The notes under the pieces: model-generated
What the model saw: the letters and a program-made list of their open reading frames with translations, nothing else
Told to the model about the DNA's origin: nothing
Databases searched by the model: none
Shown here: positions 23,042-35,021 of the stretch, one piece after another
Position numbering within the stretch: the first letter of the stretch is position 1
Layout: each line of letters starts with the position of its first letter
NCBI GenBank assembly: GCA_018350325.1
Contig: JAEVLN010000014.1
Span: 1,762,001-1,826,000 of the forward strand
DNA: 64,000 nucleotides
DNA from: Globodera rostochiensis
Taxonomy: Eukaryota; Nematoda; Chromadorea; Rhabditida; Heteroderidae
Reading direction: 5' to 3'
Made by a program: the position numbers and the translations under genes

Positions 23042-23626
23042 CTAGTTCCCTCCCTTCGCTATTTCGAAAATAAAATTTGCCCAAAACTCATTCGTTAGGA
23101 TTTGAGGGGATTGAAGCTGTTCTGCTGCGAAAAGCTTTGTAATTTGGGATATTTTTGAACAGCTTTTCCCTTCCTCTCCCGTCAGTTCCAAGTGGACACA
23201 TTCCCCATTTTTCCTATCAATCATTTTTCGAACCGAACGAAACACACAGCAATTGGTTAACCTTTGCATTTGCCCCGGAAACAAACTTTTATTTTCCCAA
23301 TCACGACACTCCAAAACCTATTTAGGATTTTCTTACAGTTTTGTGTAACATGTGTTATTCAGCGTAAAATGTTCCTCCTCAAATTTGGTGTATTTTTGCC
23401 TATTCTGTTCTGTTCTGCGCTTTTTATTCGTCGCCGGAAGTGACGTCGGCTCTTCCGCCATGCAGTGGCGCACGTGTAATTCCTCCCGAATTTGTGCCCT
23501 ATCTGCGCTCGTCGTCCATCCGACTTTGCTCCCGACTCCAATCAGTGATTGCAGACAGAAACCAGATTGCTTTGACGGTTGTGGGTGGGTGGTGAAAAAA
23601 TGAACCGAGTTTTTTTTGGTTGGCAT
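23042..23626 (-). other. Unresolved coding-like stretch overlapping the cassette end
   Basis: Two minus-strand open frames (23626-23333 and 23314-23042) are separated by only 18 bases and cannot be joined by a normal intron. The second ends QSPQILTNEFWANFIFE, which vaguely recalls a BSD-type 'EFWAN' motif; its last about 30 codons lie inside the duplicated cassette and so also exist at 27587-27683. This may be a broken gene or chance. Confidence 0.2.
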
Positions 23627-23701
23627 AATTTCTAATTGTGATTTTTTTTGTGACGCATAAAAGTGCCTGATTGCTGCTATTTCAAATCAGCTTGACGTTG
23701 A

Positions 23702-25660
23702 ATGGACCGACAGAATTCTGCTCGCCAGCAGCCGGCATTGTTCGCGTCCACTGGTACCAACCGCGTCGACGAGGATGAGGTCGAGGGCACGACACCTTTT
23801 GGTGACATTGGTAGTGGAGGATGGACGGTGGTCGAGTGGTCGCCGGCGGCGGCGGATTTGCTTCAGCCGACGAATGGGTCAGTGGTGGATTGGAAGCGGA
23901 AGAGACAACAAAGGTCTCCTCCACTTGTTTTACCAAATATGCTGTTTTTCGGAATCTTATATGGCGCCGGAATCCCAATCCCTTTCTTCGATTTTCTCTA
24001 ATCAAACAATGCTTTACGTCCGATTTTACGCGTTTTTGATGAAAAGTTTTAGAAAAGTTGGCCCCAATGACAGTGGTGGCGTTATGTCTGAGCGACTGCT
24101 GGTATGGATCAACGAGACAGTGCTGAATGAGCTATTGGACCAGTTTCAATGGGACTTCAAAGAGGTACACCGTCGTCCGTTTTTGTGTGACGAATATAAC
24201 AGTAATTTAGAAAATTCCGCTGAACAGCTCGAAGCTGCCCTATGAGACGCGCGATTTGTGAGTGTTTTTAGTAGTAAAAAACAGACAAACCCGAATTTTG
24301 TAACTATTGCGCTAACAATTGTTCGGATTTCAAATTATCAATTTAAAAAGGAGACATTAGCACTAACAAATTGATACCGATTATTCTGCAGTCTTTAAGT
24401 TTTGCCAACATTTGCCCGCAGTGTATTTTCATTTTCAATGTGTCGGCTGACGGACTTCCTAATGTGACCATTGAGGACGGCTCGATTCTGGTGAAAATGT
24501 ACAATAATAATGATTGTAACATAGATTTTGGAATTTGGAATCTTGGGGTTTAATTTTTCTTTAGACACAATCGGATTGCTGCCGAAGTAGAGAATCCGAC
24601 AATCGGCGAGTCCGGGCAGAAGAAGACAGCCATTGACCTGACAGTCGCTAACTGTTCAACTTGTCCCACAAGTTCGGGACGGTATCTTCCACACGCAGCT
24701 GAACCTGAAGGAGCTTAAAATTTTTCCGAAGCAGTTGAAGCCGGTGGTGGAGGAACTGCTTCAGGGTAGCATTCATTGATAGGATTTTTGAATTTGAATG
24801 AACGCGACCAACCGTTCCTTTCTCCAAAATTGTTCTTGATATAGGCCCTATTTTGTTGAAGTCAGTGCCCAAGCTTTACTTAATCCATTTTTGTTTATAA
24901 ATTGTCATTTCGGGGAATTGATCTTTCCCAGTTGCAGATATGATCAAAGACGACGTTTGGCCGGCTGTCAAGCGTGGCATTGAGCCGCTGATTTATGTGG
25001 AGGGGGTGGAGCTGCCGCCACACTGCGGGATCGACCCCATATCGACCCAATTGCACTTTGGACACAGCAAATTCGGCGCCTCCGCTACGCTCAACATCAA
25101 AGAAGTGCGTTGTTAACAAAAAAATTTTGGGGGGTTTGGGATCGGCGCCCATCACTGGTATAGGCCGGATTTTCCGATGGTAAATTGATGTAGGGGAGTG
25201 CCCTATAATAAACTAGTTTTTTTTTCTCACAGATTTCGCTCAATCAAGGCCACCAATCGGCCCGAACACGTCGCTTGCCTATTGCGAAAGACACTTCGCA
25301 TTATTCCACCGGCGCCTGAGGCTTAATCCTTTCGTTGTTGGCACAAATGAAGCGACGACGGAGCTGAGATGCGACATTTGCTGGTAGTGTTCTTTTTAAA
25401 AGGGTACACGAGAGCCTAATCACGATAATCCTCCAGCGACTCATTGATGAATGAATCTCCATCGACGGCTGGAGATGTCCGTCTACTTTACGATGGAAGT
25501 GCAATTCACAAAAGATGTCATCACCGTTCCAAATGTCAGTCGGAAGAGCAGCAAAATGGAGTCACAACAGTTGATTAAAAAGCAAATGAATGATCATAGG
25601 AAAGCCAACAAAACGGGTCTTATTTGTTCGCAATTGTATACCATTAAATTTTATGCATAA
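23702..25660 (+). other. Unrecognised gene-like stretch or remnant
   Basis: Several plus-strand blocks look coding but could not be joined cleanly: MDRQNSARQQPALFASTG onward (23702), a block with MSERLLVWINETVLNELLDQ (24084), FNVSADGLPNVTIEDGS (24440), AAEVENPTIGESGQKKTAID (24575), LNLKELKIFPKQLKPVVEEL (24700), IKDDVWPAVKRGIEPLIYVE (24940) and MSVYFTMEVQFTKDVI (25475). The amphipathic pattern and phrases such as INETVLNELLDQF and VSADGLPNVTIEDGS suggest a lipid-binding (TULIP/SMP-like) fold. That is only a guess. It sits between the two MSP cassettes and may have been disrupted by the rearrangement. Confidence 0.35.
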
Positions 25661-26326
25661 AGCTTCGATACATTGTTAAATGGTTTAAGGCCAGGGATGG
25701 AGGACCGCTAAAAGCCACAAACAAACCCTCAACATTGAGGCTACTGCTTCTGATGCGAAAACCCTTATAAAATGAGCTTTTATTTTTGCAGGGCTAATGC
25801 GGGAATTTTTATTTAAATTTTGAAAACCGGTGGGTTGAAATTCGAAGCCGTTTCTGCTGCGAAAAGCTTTTTAGGCAATCTGGGAAAGAACAATCAATAC
25901 GTTGTAACATGTTTACGGCGCCTTCAAACGTCTGTAGTCAAAAGAGACAACAAAATGAGCTTGTTTTTGCAGGAAATGTCGAAAAAATTTAAATTGAATC
26001 CCGGTTTTCAACAAATTCACCCGTATTCGGACAAAATTTTACATTTTTCATTGGTGTGGGAAGGGGGGAAGGACATGAATCGGGTAACGGGACAAGGCAC
26101 AAAATTCAACGCGTGTCGACCCCCCCCCCTGCCAAATTTTTTCTTGTTGCCACCAATCAAAACTACAGTTTATTACACATTTACATATGAACACACACAA
26201 GATGATGATATGGTGGTTTTACAAAATTATCTCTTCAGGGGGATACAACATGAGGGCATTTACATATTGGGTTTGAGGGGGGTCCTATCTTCTGCATCTG
26301 GTCGTAGTGCGGCGGCGCATCATCGT

Positions 26327-26765
26327 CTAGACGTTGTACTCGATCGGCAAGTTCTTGCGGCGCACCATACCGTCTCCCTGGAACCACTCGAGCTTGAACG
26401 CGGTAGCCGCCGGATCAGGTGTGTTGGTCCATTCCACGGTCACACGGTCGCCCTTGGTGTCCTCGGAGCTGGGGTCAAACGCGTCGCAGGAGATGGCAAC
26501 GTTGACGGACTCCTTGGGGCCGAGCACGCCATTCGGAGGGTTCATGTTGATGCGCTTCGGTTTGGTCGTCTTGAACGCGAAGCCGATGCGCTTTGTCCCA
26601 GGATTGATGATCTAAATTGGAAAGGCTTAAAAAAGAGAAATGCTTTGCGGTCAAACGATGCCAACTTACCCGCACGTAGTAGGTGGCCTTGTTGTCGAAC
26701 GGTGCGTTGAAGACGACCTTCTGGGCGGGCATTGTTGCGATGTCTTCTGGAGGAAGTTGCGCCAT
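26327..26765 (-). CDS. msp: Major sperm protein (MSP), copy 2
   Basis: Exons 26670-26765 and 26327-26611 encode a protein identical to MSP copy 1. The only difference noticed in the gene is C to T inside the intron. Reading frame, splice sites and promoter are intact, so both copies are likely expressed. The long plus-strand ORF across it (25820-26710) is an antisense artefact. Confidence 0.96.
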
Positions 26766-27048
26766 TGTTGTTGATGCTGTTGTCGAGCTCGCTTGATGTG
26801 TAGATTGTTGAGAACGTTGATTTGTTGTTTGCTGAATGTGGATAGTTTGACAAATCCGTTCGCTTATATACTTTTTGGCGTTGTCAAAATCTTTCTTTAT
26901 TTTTGTAAGAATTTCATCACTGAAAAGGGTATAAAAGGAAATGGATTTGGTCCACTCATCACCATTGCCAATCTTCAACAGCAACACAGCAACAACTTCA
27001 GCCCACAGCAAGCTCGTCTACGCCGTTCGTCGCAACAATTCACCAACC

Positions 27049-27329
27049 ATGAGCGATCTGAGCGCCTACATGTCATCGCCCAGCGCAGCAGCTCCAGCAA
27101 CTGGCGGCGCCCAAAGCGCCTACATGTCATCGCCTGGCGGAGAAGCTCCAGCGGCCGGCGGAGAAGCTCCAGCGGCCAGCGGCGGCGGCGCCCAAAGCGC
27201 CTACATGTCATCGCCCACATACAATCAGCCGGAGCCCACCCCGGTTTGTTTCCTGGGATGCAGGCGGCGGAACAGTCAATAATTTTAACAATTTAGGCGA
27301 AGGCCCCGGAACAGAGCGCCTACATGTGA
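27049..27329 (+). CDS. Small SAYM-repeat protein paired with MSP, copy 2
   Basis: Identical in structure and, as far as I can read, in protein sequence to copy 1: exons 27049-27243 and 27297-27329, with the same (Q)SAYM repeats and the terminal EQSAYM. It shares the divergent promoter with MSP copy 2. Confidence 0.7.
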
Positions 27330-27693
27330 GGAGAAGCAGCGACGACCGGCGATTGGCCCATGTGACGGTCCGAGGAGAGGAGATGTGCCTTCCTTCATAT
27401 CAAAAGCTTTGCCCATCCGACGAACCACAGATCGATCTATCCGCAATCTTACATATTGTGTCATTCATATTGTTGTCGTCGTGATAATTGTATTCTATAT
27501 TATGCAAAGCACTGAATAAAGGAGGCTTACGACAAATTGTTGGTTTGTACAAAAAACGGAGTCATCAGTATACCCTGTGTACCTATCTAGTTCCCTCCCT
27601 TCGCTATTTCGAAAATAAAATTTGCCCAAAACTCATTCGTTAGGATTTGAGGGGATTGAAGCTGTTCTGCTGCGAAAAGCTTTGTTTGCATTC

Positions 27694-29445
27694 ATTAGTC
27701 GAAGAGAGTGAAGCACCAGAGGAGGAGCAGGACATTGTGGGCAAATTCACTTGCGAGCCGAGATGAGCAATTTTGAACTTCGAAAGTGCATTTTTCACTT
27801 CCCTGCTGATGTGAATTTTCTTTCATAGCAACAAATGGAGCTCAATTTTCAGTCAGCTACTCGAAACTACACAGAGAACACGACGCCAACCGTCTTCATA
27901 GGGCTTCCAAACATAGACAGACGAACATCAGTTCCGCCGAAACCGCAATCTCATGGGCTTAAGTGATCAGTTGGGCAAAAACTTTACCAAATATTATTTT
28001 TCAGTTTGTGGAGCATAATGCGAAATTGCATCGGCAAGGAGTTGACCAGAATTCCAATTCCGGTGTGCTTTTCCAAAATTTATGACCTTTGATTTTTGGA
28101 TTGACAGGTGAATTTCAACGAACCGCTCTCGATGCTTCAGCGCATTACGGAAGATTTGGAGTATTCGTATTTGCTTGACAGGGCAGCGGAAAAGGAGGAC
28201 ATCTGCGAACGGCTTGCTTATGTCGCTGCGTTTGCCGTCAGCTGCTATTCCGCTACCGCAGTGCGCACAACGAAACCGTTCAATCCTTTGCTGGGCGAAA
28301 CGTTCGAATTCGATCGGCGTGCCGATCTCGGGTGGCGGTCACTGGTTGAGCAGGTCTCGCATCATCCGCCGGCTGCAGCACACCATGTGGAGGGCATTAA
28401 TTGGCTCTTGCACCAGGTGATTCAATCTGCTGAATCTTGGATTTCCTGACAGGTTGTTGGTTCTATATCGGCATGATAATTTGATTATAGGAATTTATGG
28501 TCAGCTCGCAATTTCGCGGATCTTTGAGCGTGGTGCCGACTGGCCACACCCATGTGTCGTTTCGGGATGGAAAGGCTCATTTGACATTCCAAAAAGTCAC
28601 CACAACGGTACATAATATCATTGTTGGTCGTTTATGGATCGACAACCACGGGGAAATGGTATAATATTTATTTTGACATTGACACATTTTGTTGTTTAGA
28701 GTGTTGTCAACCATTTGGGAGGGGAGAGAGCCGTCCTCAAATTCGACGCGTACAGTTACTTTTCTTCGAATAGGCTACGAAAGGTCGCCACTGTTGTTCA
28801 ATAGGGCCTAAATCGAATCTTTTAAGGTGGAGGGTGTCATTCTCGACAGAAGGGGCGAGCCTCGCTTTTGCCTCGAGGGTTTTTGGAACGAACACGTGAA
28901 CATTGCAAATGTCGTCGGCAGAAGAATGGACGAGAAAGGCCATTTGGTGATTCAAACGGGCGAAAAACGGCGGGTTTGGACAGCGAATGCACCTTCGTAA
29001 TTATTTAATTAAATTTGGACAGAAATAGTCAGATGTATTTAGTGGCGACGCGTCACAATACAATTTCACCAAGCTCGCCATCGAAATGAACGAGCCGGAC
29101 GGTTCCGTCGCACCCACAGATTCCCGGAGGAGACCGGACCAACGGCTAATGGAGGACGGCAGATGGGACGAGGCGAACAAGCTGAAGAACCAGTTGGAGG
29201 AAAGGCAGCGGAAAGTGAGAAGGCAGACCGAGGCTAAGAGAACGATGAATAACAGTGAGTTCATCTTCGATATTAGTGTGACTAATTACTTAATTCTAGA
29301 CCAACTTCCTTCGGAGTACCACGCCCGTTGGTTCAGGAAGGTGCAGGACCCACACACAGGCTCTGTAATTCATGTCGTCCGGGACGACGAGTACTGGCGC
29401 TGCAAGGCTTCCCAGGACTGGTCTCGATGTCCGAAAATATTTTAA
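27694..29445 (+). pseudogene. osbp: Truncated inverted copy of OSBP (3' half)
   Basis: The copy begins in mid-exon ([15 protein letters not shown]) and contains every later OSBP exon through DWSRCPKIF, stop at 29445. It lacks the PH domain, the coiled-coil exons and a promoter. The sterol domain is mostly open (EQVSHHPP kept), but the conserved RGKYLS of the intact gene is RGSLS here (KY replaced by S), and SRFRG has become SQFRG. Two introns are shorter than in the intact gene (28418-28490 and 29250-29299). Homology continues downstream to about 29575. It could still be transcribed from the cassette side, but loss of the N-terminal half and of KY argue for a decaying copy. Confidence 0.8.
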
Positions 29446-30160
29446 ATTGGTTGGCCACGAGGTAAACTCACGACCGAATGTGATAATGCCATAGATTACT
29501 TCATAAGAAAATGCTGTGTTTAAATTTACACTTATCCCTATCACATCTCATCATTGCCTCTGCTGTTTATAAATATTGCCATTCGGCTATTCAATGTATT
29601 TTCAGCAAATTTAGTCAAATTTTTTTTCTTCAACCGTAGTAAAATAAAAGCGCTGTCGAATGCACAATGCTCTTAAATGTACAATTTTCTCATAACCAAT
29701 CCCGATGTTCAAAAAATTACAATGGAAGTTTCTTGATAAAAATGAAATAATAAATAAATTAAAATAATTCACTATCGAATCATTTGCGAAAATATATAGG
29801 GCGCTATTAGATCTCGTCGGGAACGGATTCGCACAGGAAAGGTGAAAAATATGGCACCTTTTCACAAATAACAGAAAATTAATAAAATCTGATATTCTTT
29901 TTGTTAAATTTTCAAAATTTTTCCTTCTTGAAATGATTGCAAAACGCCAAAATCCCGAACTTTTCAAATTTAAAATTTCACAAACACATTAAATTACATA
30001 TTTGAGACTTTTGGTTGATCGATTTGTTCTCTTTTAATATTTTCCAAAAACAATTAAAATATTTTTTTTCGACGCCCTCCTCCTCTCTTGATTTCTCCAT
30101 TTGTGTGTAAAATTTTGTTCACTTTACAGTCTTACGATTAACATCAAATCTTATTATTGC
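29446..30160. other. Spacer between the OSBP copy and CDC20
   Basis: To about 29575 this is the inverted copy of the OSBP 3' flank; beyond it I see only A/T-rich sequence. TTTACAG at 30123-30129 is a likely trans-splice acceptor for the CDC20 gene. Confidence 0.6.
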
Positions 30161-32501
30161 ATGATGAGTCACACGCCTGAATGGAAGAACGGCGGCGGAG
30201 TTGGAGGTGGTCACGGAATTCGTTCAACCGTGCTGACCAGTCTGAACAGCACAACGCCGTCTCGGAATCCGAACTATGTCAAGGGAAAGGTCAACGAAGG
30301 CGACCGCTATGTGTGTCTTCGAAGTGAAGAGCAGTTGGAACTCGCTAACCACTTATTGTCCTCGCGTTTGCTTGTGAGATTTGGTAGTAATTCATACAGT
30401 GGCTTTCGTGTGATAGACGAATTTTTTGTTTAGTGACATAAATGCTCTATCATCATTTTATATTCGATGTTGTAATGAATTGAATTTTAATCTCGACAAT
30501 TAAGGATGCTGAGAATACGAACTATCTGAACACTTCTACTTCCTGTCCGACGAGTCCTGCTTCCAAACTGGAACAACAGACTAAGAAGCAAATGATGCGG
30601 GTCAAATCGGACAACGCAGTGAACACGTTGACTGATTTTGATCGTGTTTGCGCATTTCGCAAGGGTCTCGCCCCATTAGCAAAATTTGGTAAAATATTTT
30701 CCCCAGTCATTGGTTCCTCTCCATACTCACTTTAAGGGCACAAACAGCAGGTGAACGTTCTCTTCTCGTGCGTTCAACCGTCCTCCAGTTGTGTGAAACG
30801 TTCCCGGCGTTACATTTCGAAGGACCCCGAGAGAATGTTGGACGCACCGGATTTATTGGATGATTTTTGTATAATTTTGACCATAAGAAAAAAATTGCTT
30901 TGACGTCAAACCTCGCAACTTTTTTTTCAGATTCCAATTTGATTGATTGGAGCAAGACAAACGTCGTCGCAGTTGGCTTAGGCTCGAAGCTCTTTCAGGT
31001 TTTTTTGTATATTTTATTGGCGCCCATTTTGAACATATTTCAGTGGAATGCGGGAACGGGCGCGGTGGACGTTAGTCCGTCTGAAAGTCGAAAAATCGTT
31101 TTTCCTCTTTTTAGGAGATGAAAGACTTTACGGATTTGCGCTCTCATCCGACTTTTGTCAAATGGTCTTGTGAGGGCCAGTTCCTCGCGGTTGGGTTCAA
31201 TGATGGACAATTAAAGGTCTGATGTTTTTCTGGAAAGCTCTAACATTTTAATCAAAAAGTGAAATCCAGAGTTTTTAATGCTTTTTATTCCAATATCATT
31301 CTTAACAGCTAAATTGCTTACAATTAGCATATTTTTGGATTAATAATGGTGGAGATTTTGGCTGTTTCATTAGTTTATTGACTTTTCTATTGCCCTTTTT
31401 CAGTTGTTGGACACAGTCACCAAAAAAGTGTTGAGGACCATTCACACAGCGGCCGATATGCGTTTGGCATGCGCCACATGGACTCACAAAGGGCGCATTT
31501 GTTGTGGCGCAAAGAATGGACGAATTTACCATCACGACGTTCGCATTAAAAATTCGTTGATCAGGTAGGGAAATTTCAGATTTTCTGAATTTAAATCGTT
31601 TCAAAAAATACTGGAAACAGAGTCCATCAAGCTTATTTGATTTCAGCACTTTGGAGGCGCATACCCACGAGGTTTGTGGGCTCAAATGGAGTCCGGATGA
31701 GCATTTCCTCACTAGCGGCGGTTCGGATGCGGTCGTAAATGTTTGGGAGAATGTGCAATTGTCGGAGAACAATCCGGTTACTTAAGTTATGCGTTTGTGC
31801 CCCACTTAATTTAAAATACCAAAGGCTTCGCTTTTCAAATTTGACGATCACATCTCAACAGTGAAAGCCATTGAATACGTTCGTTTTTACGAGATTTTAA
31901 TAAGTCAATGGATTTTTGGTTGCATTTTCAGGTCCCAACGATGGGATTGGGGCCGGCCAACCTTGTAGCGACGGGAGGTGGAACGCGCGACCACACGATA
32001 AGGTTTTGGAATCTGACTGATGGAAATGCTCACTTTACGCTGGACACACAAAGCCAAGTGAAAATGATTTAAATAATAATGATTATTAATTTACTCTTGC
32101 AAAACTTTAGGTTTCCGGCATTCTCTTTAATAAACCATACGGCGAAATGATCACCGGCCACGGAGCGCCAAAGGCTGGCGTCCGCGTTTGGCATCACGAG
32201 CCCAACAAAATCAAAAAGTTCGAGCAGACGGCGGAGCTGAACCAGGCACAGGGGGGACGAGTTTTGGCACTCTGTCAGAGTCCATGCGGAGAGTATGTCA
32301 TTGCTGCCAATCAGGTAAGTGACTGTGCCTTTCCGTTTCTTACAATTCTGCTGCAAGGACGAAGTGCTCAGAATTTGGCACGTTTGGAAAATGGACGAGT
32401 CGATGCGAAAGCAGACGCAGGAAAGTGTTACAGCCAACGCGAGAAAACAGCTCCAGTACACACTCAACGGAGGGCCGACCGCTGGAAATATCATCCGATA
32501 A
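30161..32501 (+). CDS. fzy-1: CDC20/fizzy, WD40 activator of the APC/C
   Basis: Substrate-recruiting activator of the anaphase-promoting complex. ATG at 30161 (MMSHTPEWKNGGG), 31 bases after a TTTACAG site. The N-terminus has a C-box-like GDRYVCLRSEEQLELANHLL. Then ISKDPERMLDAPDLLDD and WD repeats: LIDWSKTNVVAVGLGSKLFQ, FVKWSCEGQFLAVGFNDGQL, RTIHTAADMRLACATWTHKG, GRIYHHDVRIKNSLI, EVCGLKWSPDEHFLTSGGSD, NLVATGGGTRDHTIRFWNLT, ILFNKPYGEMITGHGAPKAG, VLALCQSPCGEYVIAANQ and EVLRIWHVWKM. The protein ends GGPTAGNIIR, a canonical C-terminal Ile-Arg tail for APC/C docking. The C-box has Cys where vertebrates have Ile-Pro. About ten short introns. I see no KEN box. Confidence 0.92.
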
Positions 32502-32556
32502 CTAATTTTTGCATCATTTGTTTTGTCTAATCGCTAATTTTTCACTTTGCTTTTTT

Positions 32557-32678
32557 CAGGGACGTAGCGGAGGGGGGAGGGGGGGAGTCCGATGGCAAAA
32601 CGATTTTAGGGTAAAGCCGTAACTTAGGGGGTCTAATTAAGACTCCGTCCGTGCCTCCCTTCTCCCAATACGTCCCTG
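32557..32678. mobile_element. Short MITE with CAGGGACGTA termini
   Basis: The 122-bp element starts CAGGGACGTAGCGG and ends with the inverse of CAGGGACGTATTGG. Termini resemble the hAT-like MITE at 19675, but no exact target duplication is visible. It lies between CDC20 and the innexin gene. Confidence 0.65.
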
Positions 32679-32921
32679 ACTTATGCATTAACCGTTTTAA
32701 TTTATTTTTTATTTGATTTGATTATTGGTTTAAAGAGGCCAAAGCTTTAGGCAAAGTGCGGGGACTGTAAAAGGATTGCTCAGAATCAAAAACAGAATGG
32801 AAATGGCCGCCGACTCTTATCAAATAAGCAAAACATTTATTCCCCCCCCCCTTATCTCTTCTCCCCTTACGTCGACGGAGAAATGTGGAAAATGGAAGAT
32901 TTATTTAATTAGTTTTGCAAG

Positions 32922-34688
32922 ATGGACGCCACGCTGAAGAAGTTCATTGCCGGGGTGAGAAAAGAACACGACGACGACGTGGTGGACAGGGCCGTCTATG
33001 CCACGAGCGTGTACATTCTAGGGTTTTTCGCCGTCCTCATCATGGCCAAACAGTACGTTGGGGACCCGCTACAGTGTTGGCTCCCGGCAGAATATACGGT
33101 AAATACAGAATAAATTGGAATTGGAATATTCAGCAGATTTTGAACCCCAACATTTTAGGGAGCGTGGGAAAGATATATCGAGAATTATTGCTTTGTGGAG
33201 AACACGTATTACGTGGCGCAGAATCAAAGCAGCAAAATGTTAGTTTTCATTGACCGCGAATCGTCGTCAGTGCATTCACCGGATACGGTAGCCCACACCT
33301 ATGGTATTGCCCTTCCCCTAAAAAGAATACGGCATTCCCCATCTGTCAATTATACCGCTCTGGAAAGAATTCGGTATCACCCATCTGTAAAATTTACACC
33401 GTATCACTTGCAAGCAATTGAAATGAATACGGTACCCTCTCTAAGGGCTTCCTCTTCAATCTGACGGGTTCCGTCTCCGCTGTAATGACGCCTTTAAAGG
33501 TTATCGCCTGAGCATAAGTCCGCACGGCGTCATTACGAATTACGCTATTACCAATGGATTCCTTACATCCTCAGTGTCCAAGCACTGATTTGTTATGCGC
33601 CTAAAATGATCTTCAAAATTCTCTACTCCTTCACCGGTGTCTATTGCATGCTTTTATTGTTATTCAAAGACTTTATTTGTCTTTGGCCTTTTAGACTTGA
33701 GAGTGAGCGACTTAATTCGGGTAGGAAACCCACAAAGAAAACATTTGAATTTTACCGTATTCTCCAAATTGTCAGTTGGCATACCGAGGGACAAAAAGCC
33801 ATTGGGAAGATGGCACTCTCTCCAAAAGGATCGCGCAGAAACTGATCGCTAGGAAAGAGGCGAAGGGTAGGGAAAGTCCTCAAAACAGCGCTATAATACG
33901 GAGCACTTTCGGCTTTTCGCAGCACTCATTTCCTTCAATTGGTATTTGACGTTCTCTTACCTTCTCATGAAGTCGCTCTTCGTTTTGGCATTGTCCCTGC
34001 AATTGTTCATCATCAACTTTTCATTGGCAACCTTTAATCCCCTGTGGGGCTTCACAATCATTTGGAAAATTGCTGTGGACGGGGACGATTGGAGAAACAA
34101 TGGCTTCTTCCCACGAGTCATGCTTTTTGTGTACTCAATTTTTCGGATAACTCCCAACCCAGGTCACTTTTTGCGACTTGAAAACGCGCGACATTGGCCA
34201 ATCTCGGGAGCACACCGTTCAGTGTGTACTTATGATCAACATGTAACCAAGATCAGATTGACTGTTATATCCAACACTTTGTTTGTTTAGGTTCGCCGAG
34301 AAAATATTCATTTTCCTATGGCTTTGGTTCTTTGTCTTCTTCGTCATCTCTTGCCTGAATTTGCTCTTTTGGATCCACCGAATTTTTTCAATGCGCAGCA
34401 AAGAAACGATGATCTTTGAAGCATTACGCGTTCGTCTCTTTTTCCGTTATAATTTTGAATTTGATGGTCCTTCAGCTTCAAAACGTCCGACCAAACCGCC
34501 AAAATGTTCGCATTTTCATCTCCAATTTTCTCAAATTGGATGGGATTGTTGTGTTGCGACTGATCGACGCGAACACCGGACACATTCACATGGCCGACAT
34601 TGCCCATCATCTGTGGCTAAGTTTTAACGCCTCAAATGAATTTCATGCTCAGGAAGTGGACGTTGTAGACAAAAACGTGACAGCTTGA
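32922..34688 (+). CDS. Innexin (gap-junction protein)
   Basis: Four-transmembrane subunit of invertebrate gap junctions. ATG at 32922. Exon 1 encodes MDATLKKFIAGVRKEHDDDV, the first membrane helix (YILGFFAVLIMAKQYVG) and DPLQCWLPAEYT; exon 2 WEKYIENYCFVENTYYV. The family signature YYQW appears as ELRYYQWIPYILSVQALIC (33526). A third block has LFVLALSLQLFIINFSLATF and WRNNGFFPRVMLF; a fourth FAEKIFIFLWLWFFVFFVIS. The C-terminal part carries FISNFLKLDGIVVLRLIDAN and ends at 34688. The exons around 33245-33500 and 33680-33900 are poorly defined, so the middle of the model is uncertain. The Cys-bearing loops fit the family. Which innexin paralogue cannot be told. Confidence 0.85.
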
Positions 34689-35021
34689 AAAAGGGCAGAA
34701 AGGCCATCTGATATTAACATTCTCGGATTAACAAACCTATGCACTATTTCTTATATCAGATAAAAATAGTTTTATCCTCAAAGTGCATAATATTTATACC
34801 AAAAGGAGAGTTAAGGCCATCATAAAACCCGGAGTTTTACTTGGTTATAAGACGTTAAATAAGATTTATTATTGTATGCATACGCAGCAACAACAGAGAC
34901 TCAATAACGGCTCGTTAAATCCGGTTCAAAATACGGCAAGCATTTCCAAATAAATATTTATGGTGATTGAGAGAGGTTCAGTGTCGACTACATGGGAAAT
35001 CGCGCTTTTAGAAGCATTTGA
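34689..35021. other. Intergenic, convergent 3' ends of innexin and CDC37
   Basis: A/T-rich sequence with no open frame or repeat that I can recognise. Confidence 0.6.

Larger units (their letters stand above)
21306..23138. repeat. MSP cassette, copy 1 (1.83 kb direct duplication)
   Basis: This stretch is nearly identical to 25852-27683. Both copies begin and end with the same 19-mer TTCTGCTGCGAAAAGCTTT (here 21306-21324 and 23120-23138). Differences seen are the length of a poly-C run (about 21574), CAACC versus CGACC just before it, and C/T at 22112 in the MSP intron. It contains the MSP gene, the divergent SAYM gene and the shared promoter. Confidence 0.95.
25852..27683. repeat. MSP cassette, copy 2
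   Basis: Second copy of the 1.83 kb cassette in the same orientation as 21306-23138. It is bounded by the 19-mer at 25852-25870 and 27665-27683. Its right end runs within about 10 bases into the inverted OSBP fragment. Confidence 0.95.

Noticed and set aside
23042..23314. TFIIH p62-like BSD gene
   Set aside because: Only the short EFWAN string resembles it; flanking sequence does not fit and no valid intron joins it to the upstream frame.
25820..26710. 296-codon plus-strand ORF over MSP copy 2
   Set aside because: It is antisense to both MSP exons and the intron, and copy 1 does not keep it open over the same length because of a poly-C length difference.
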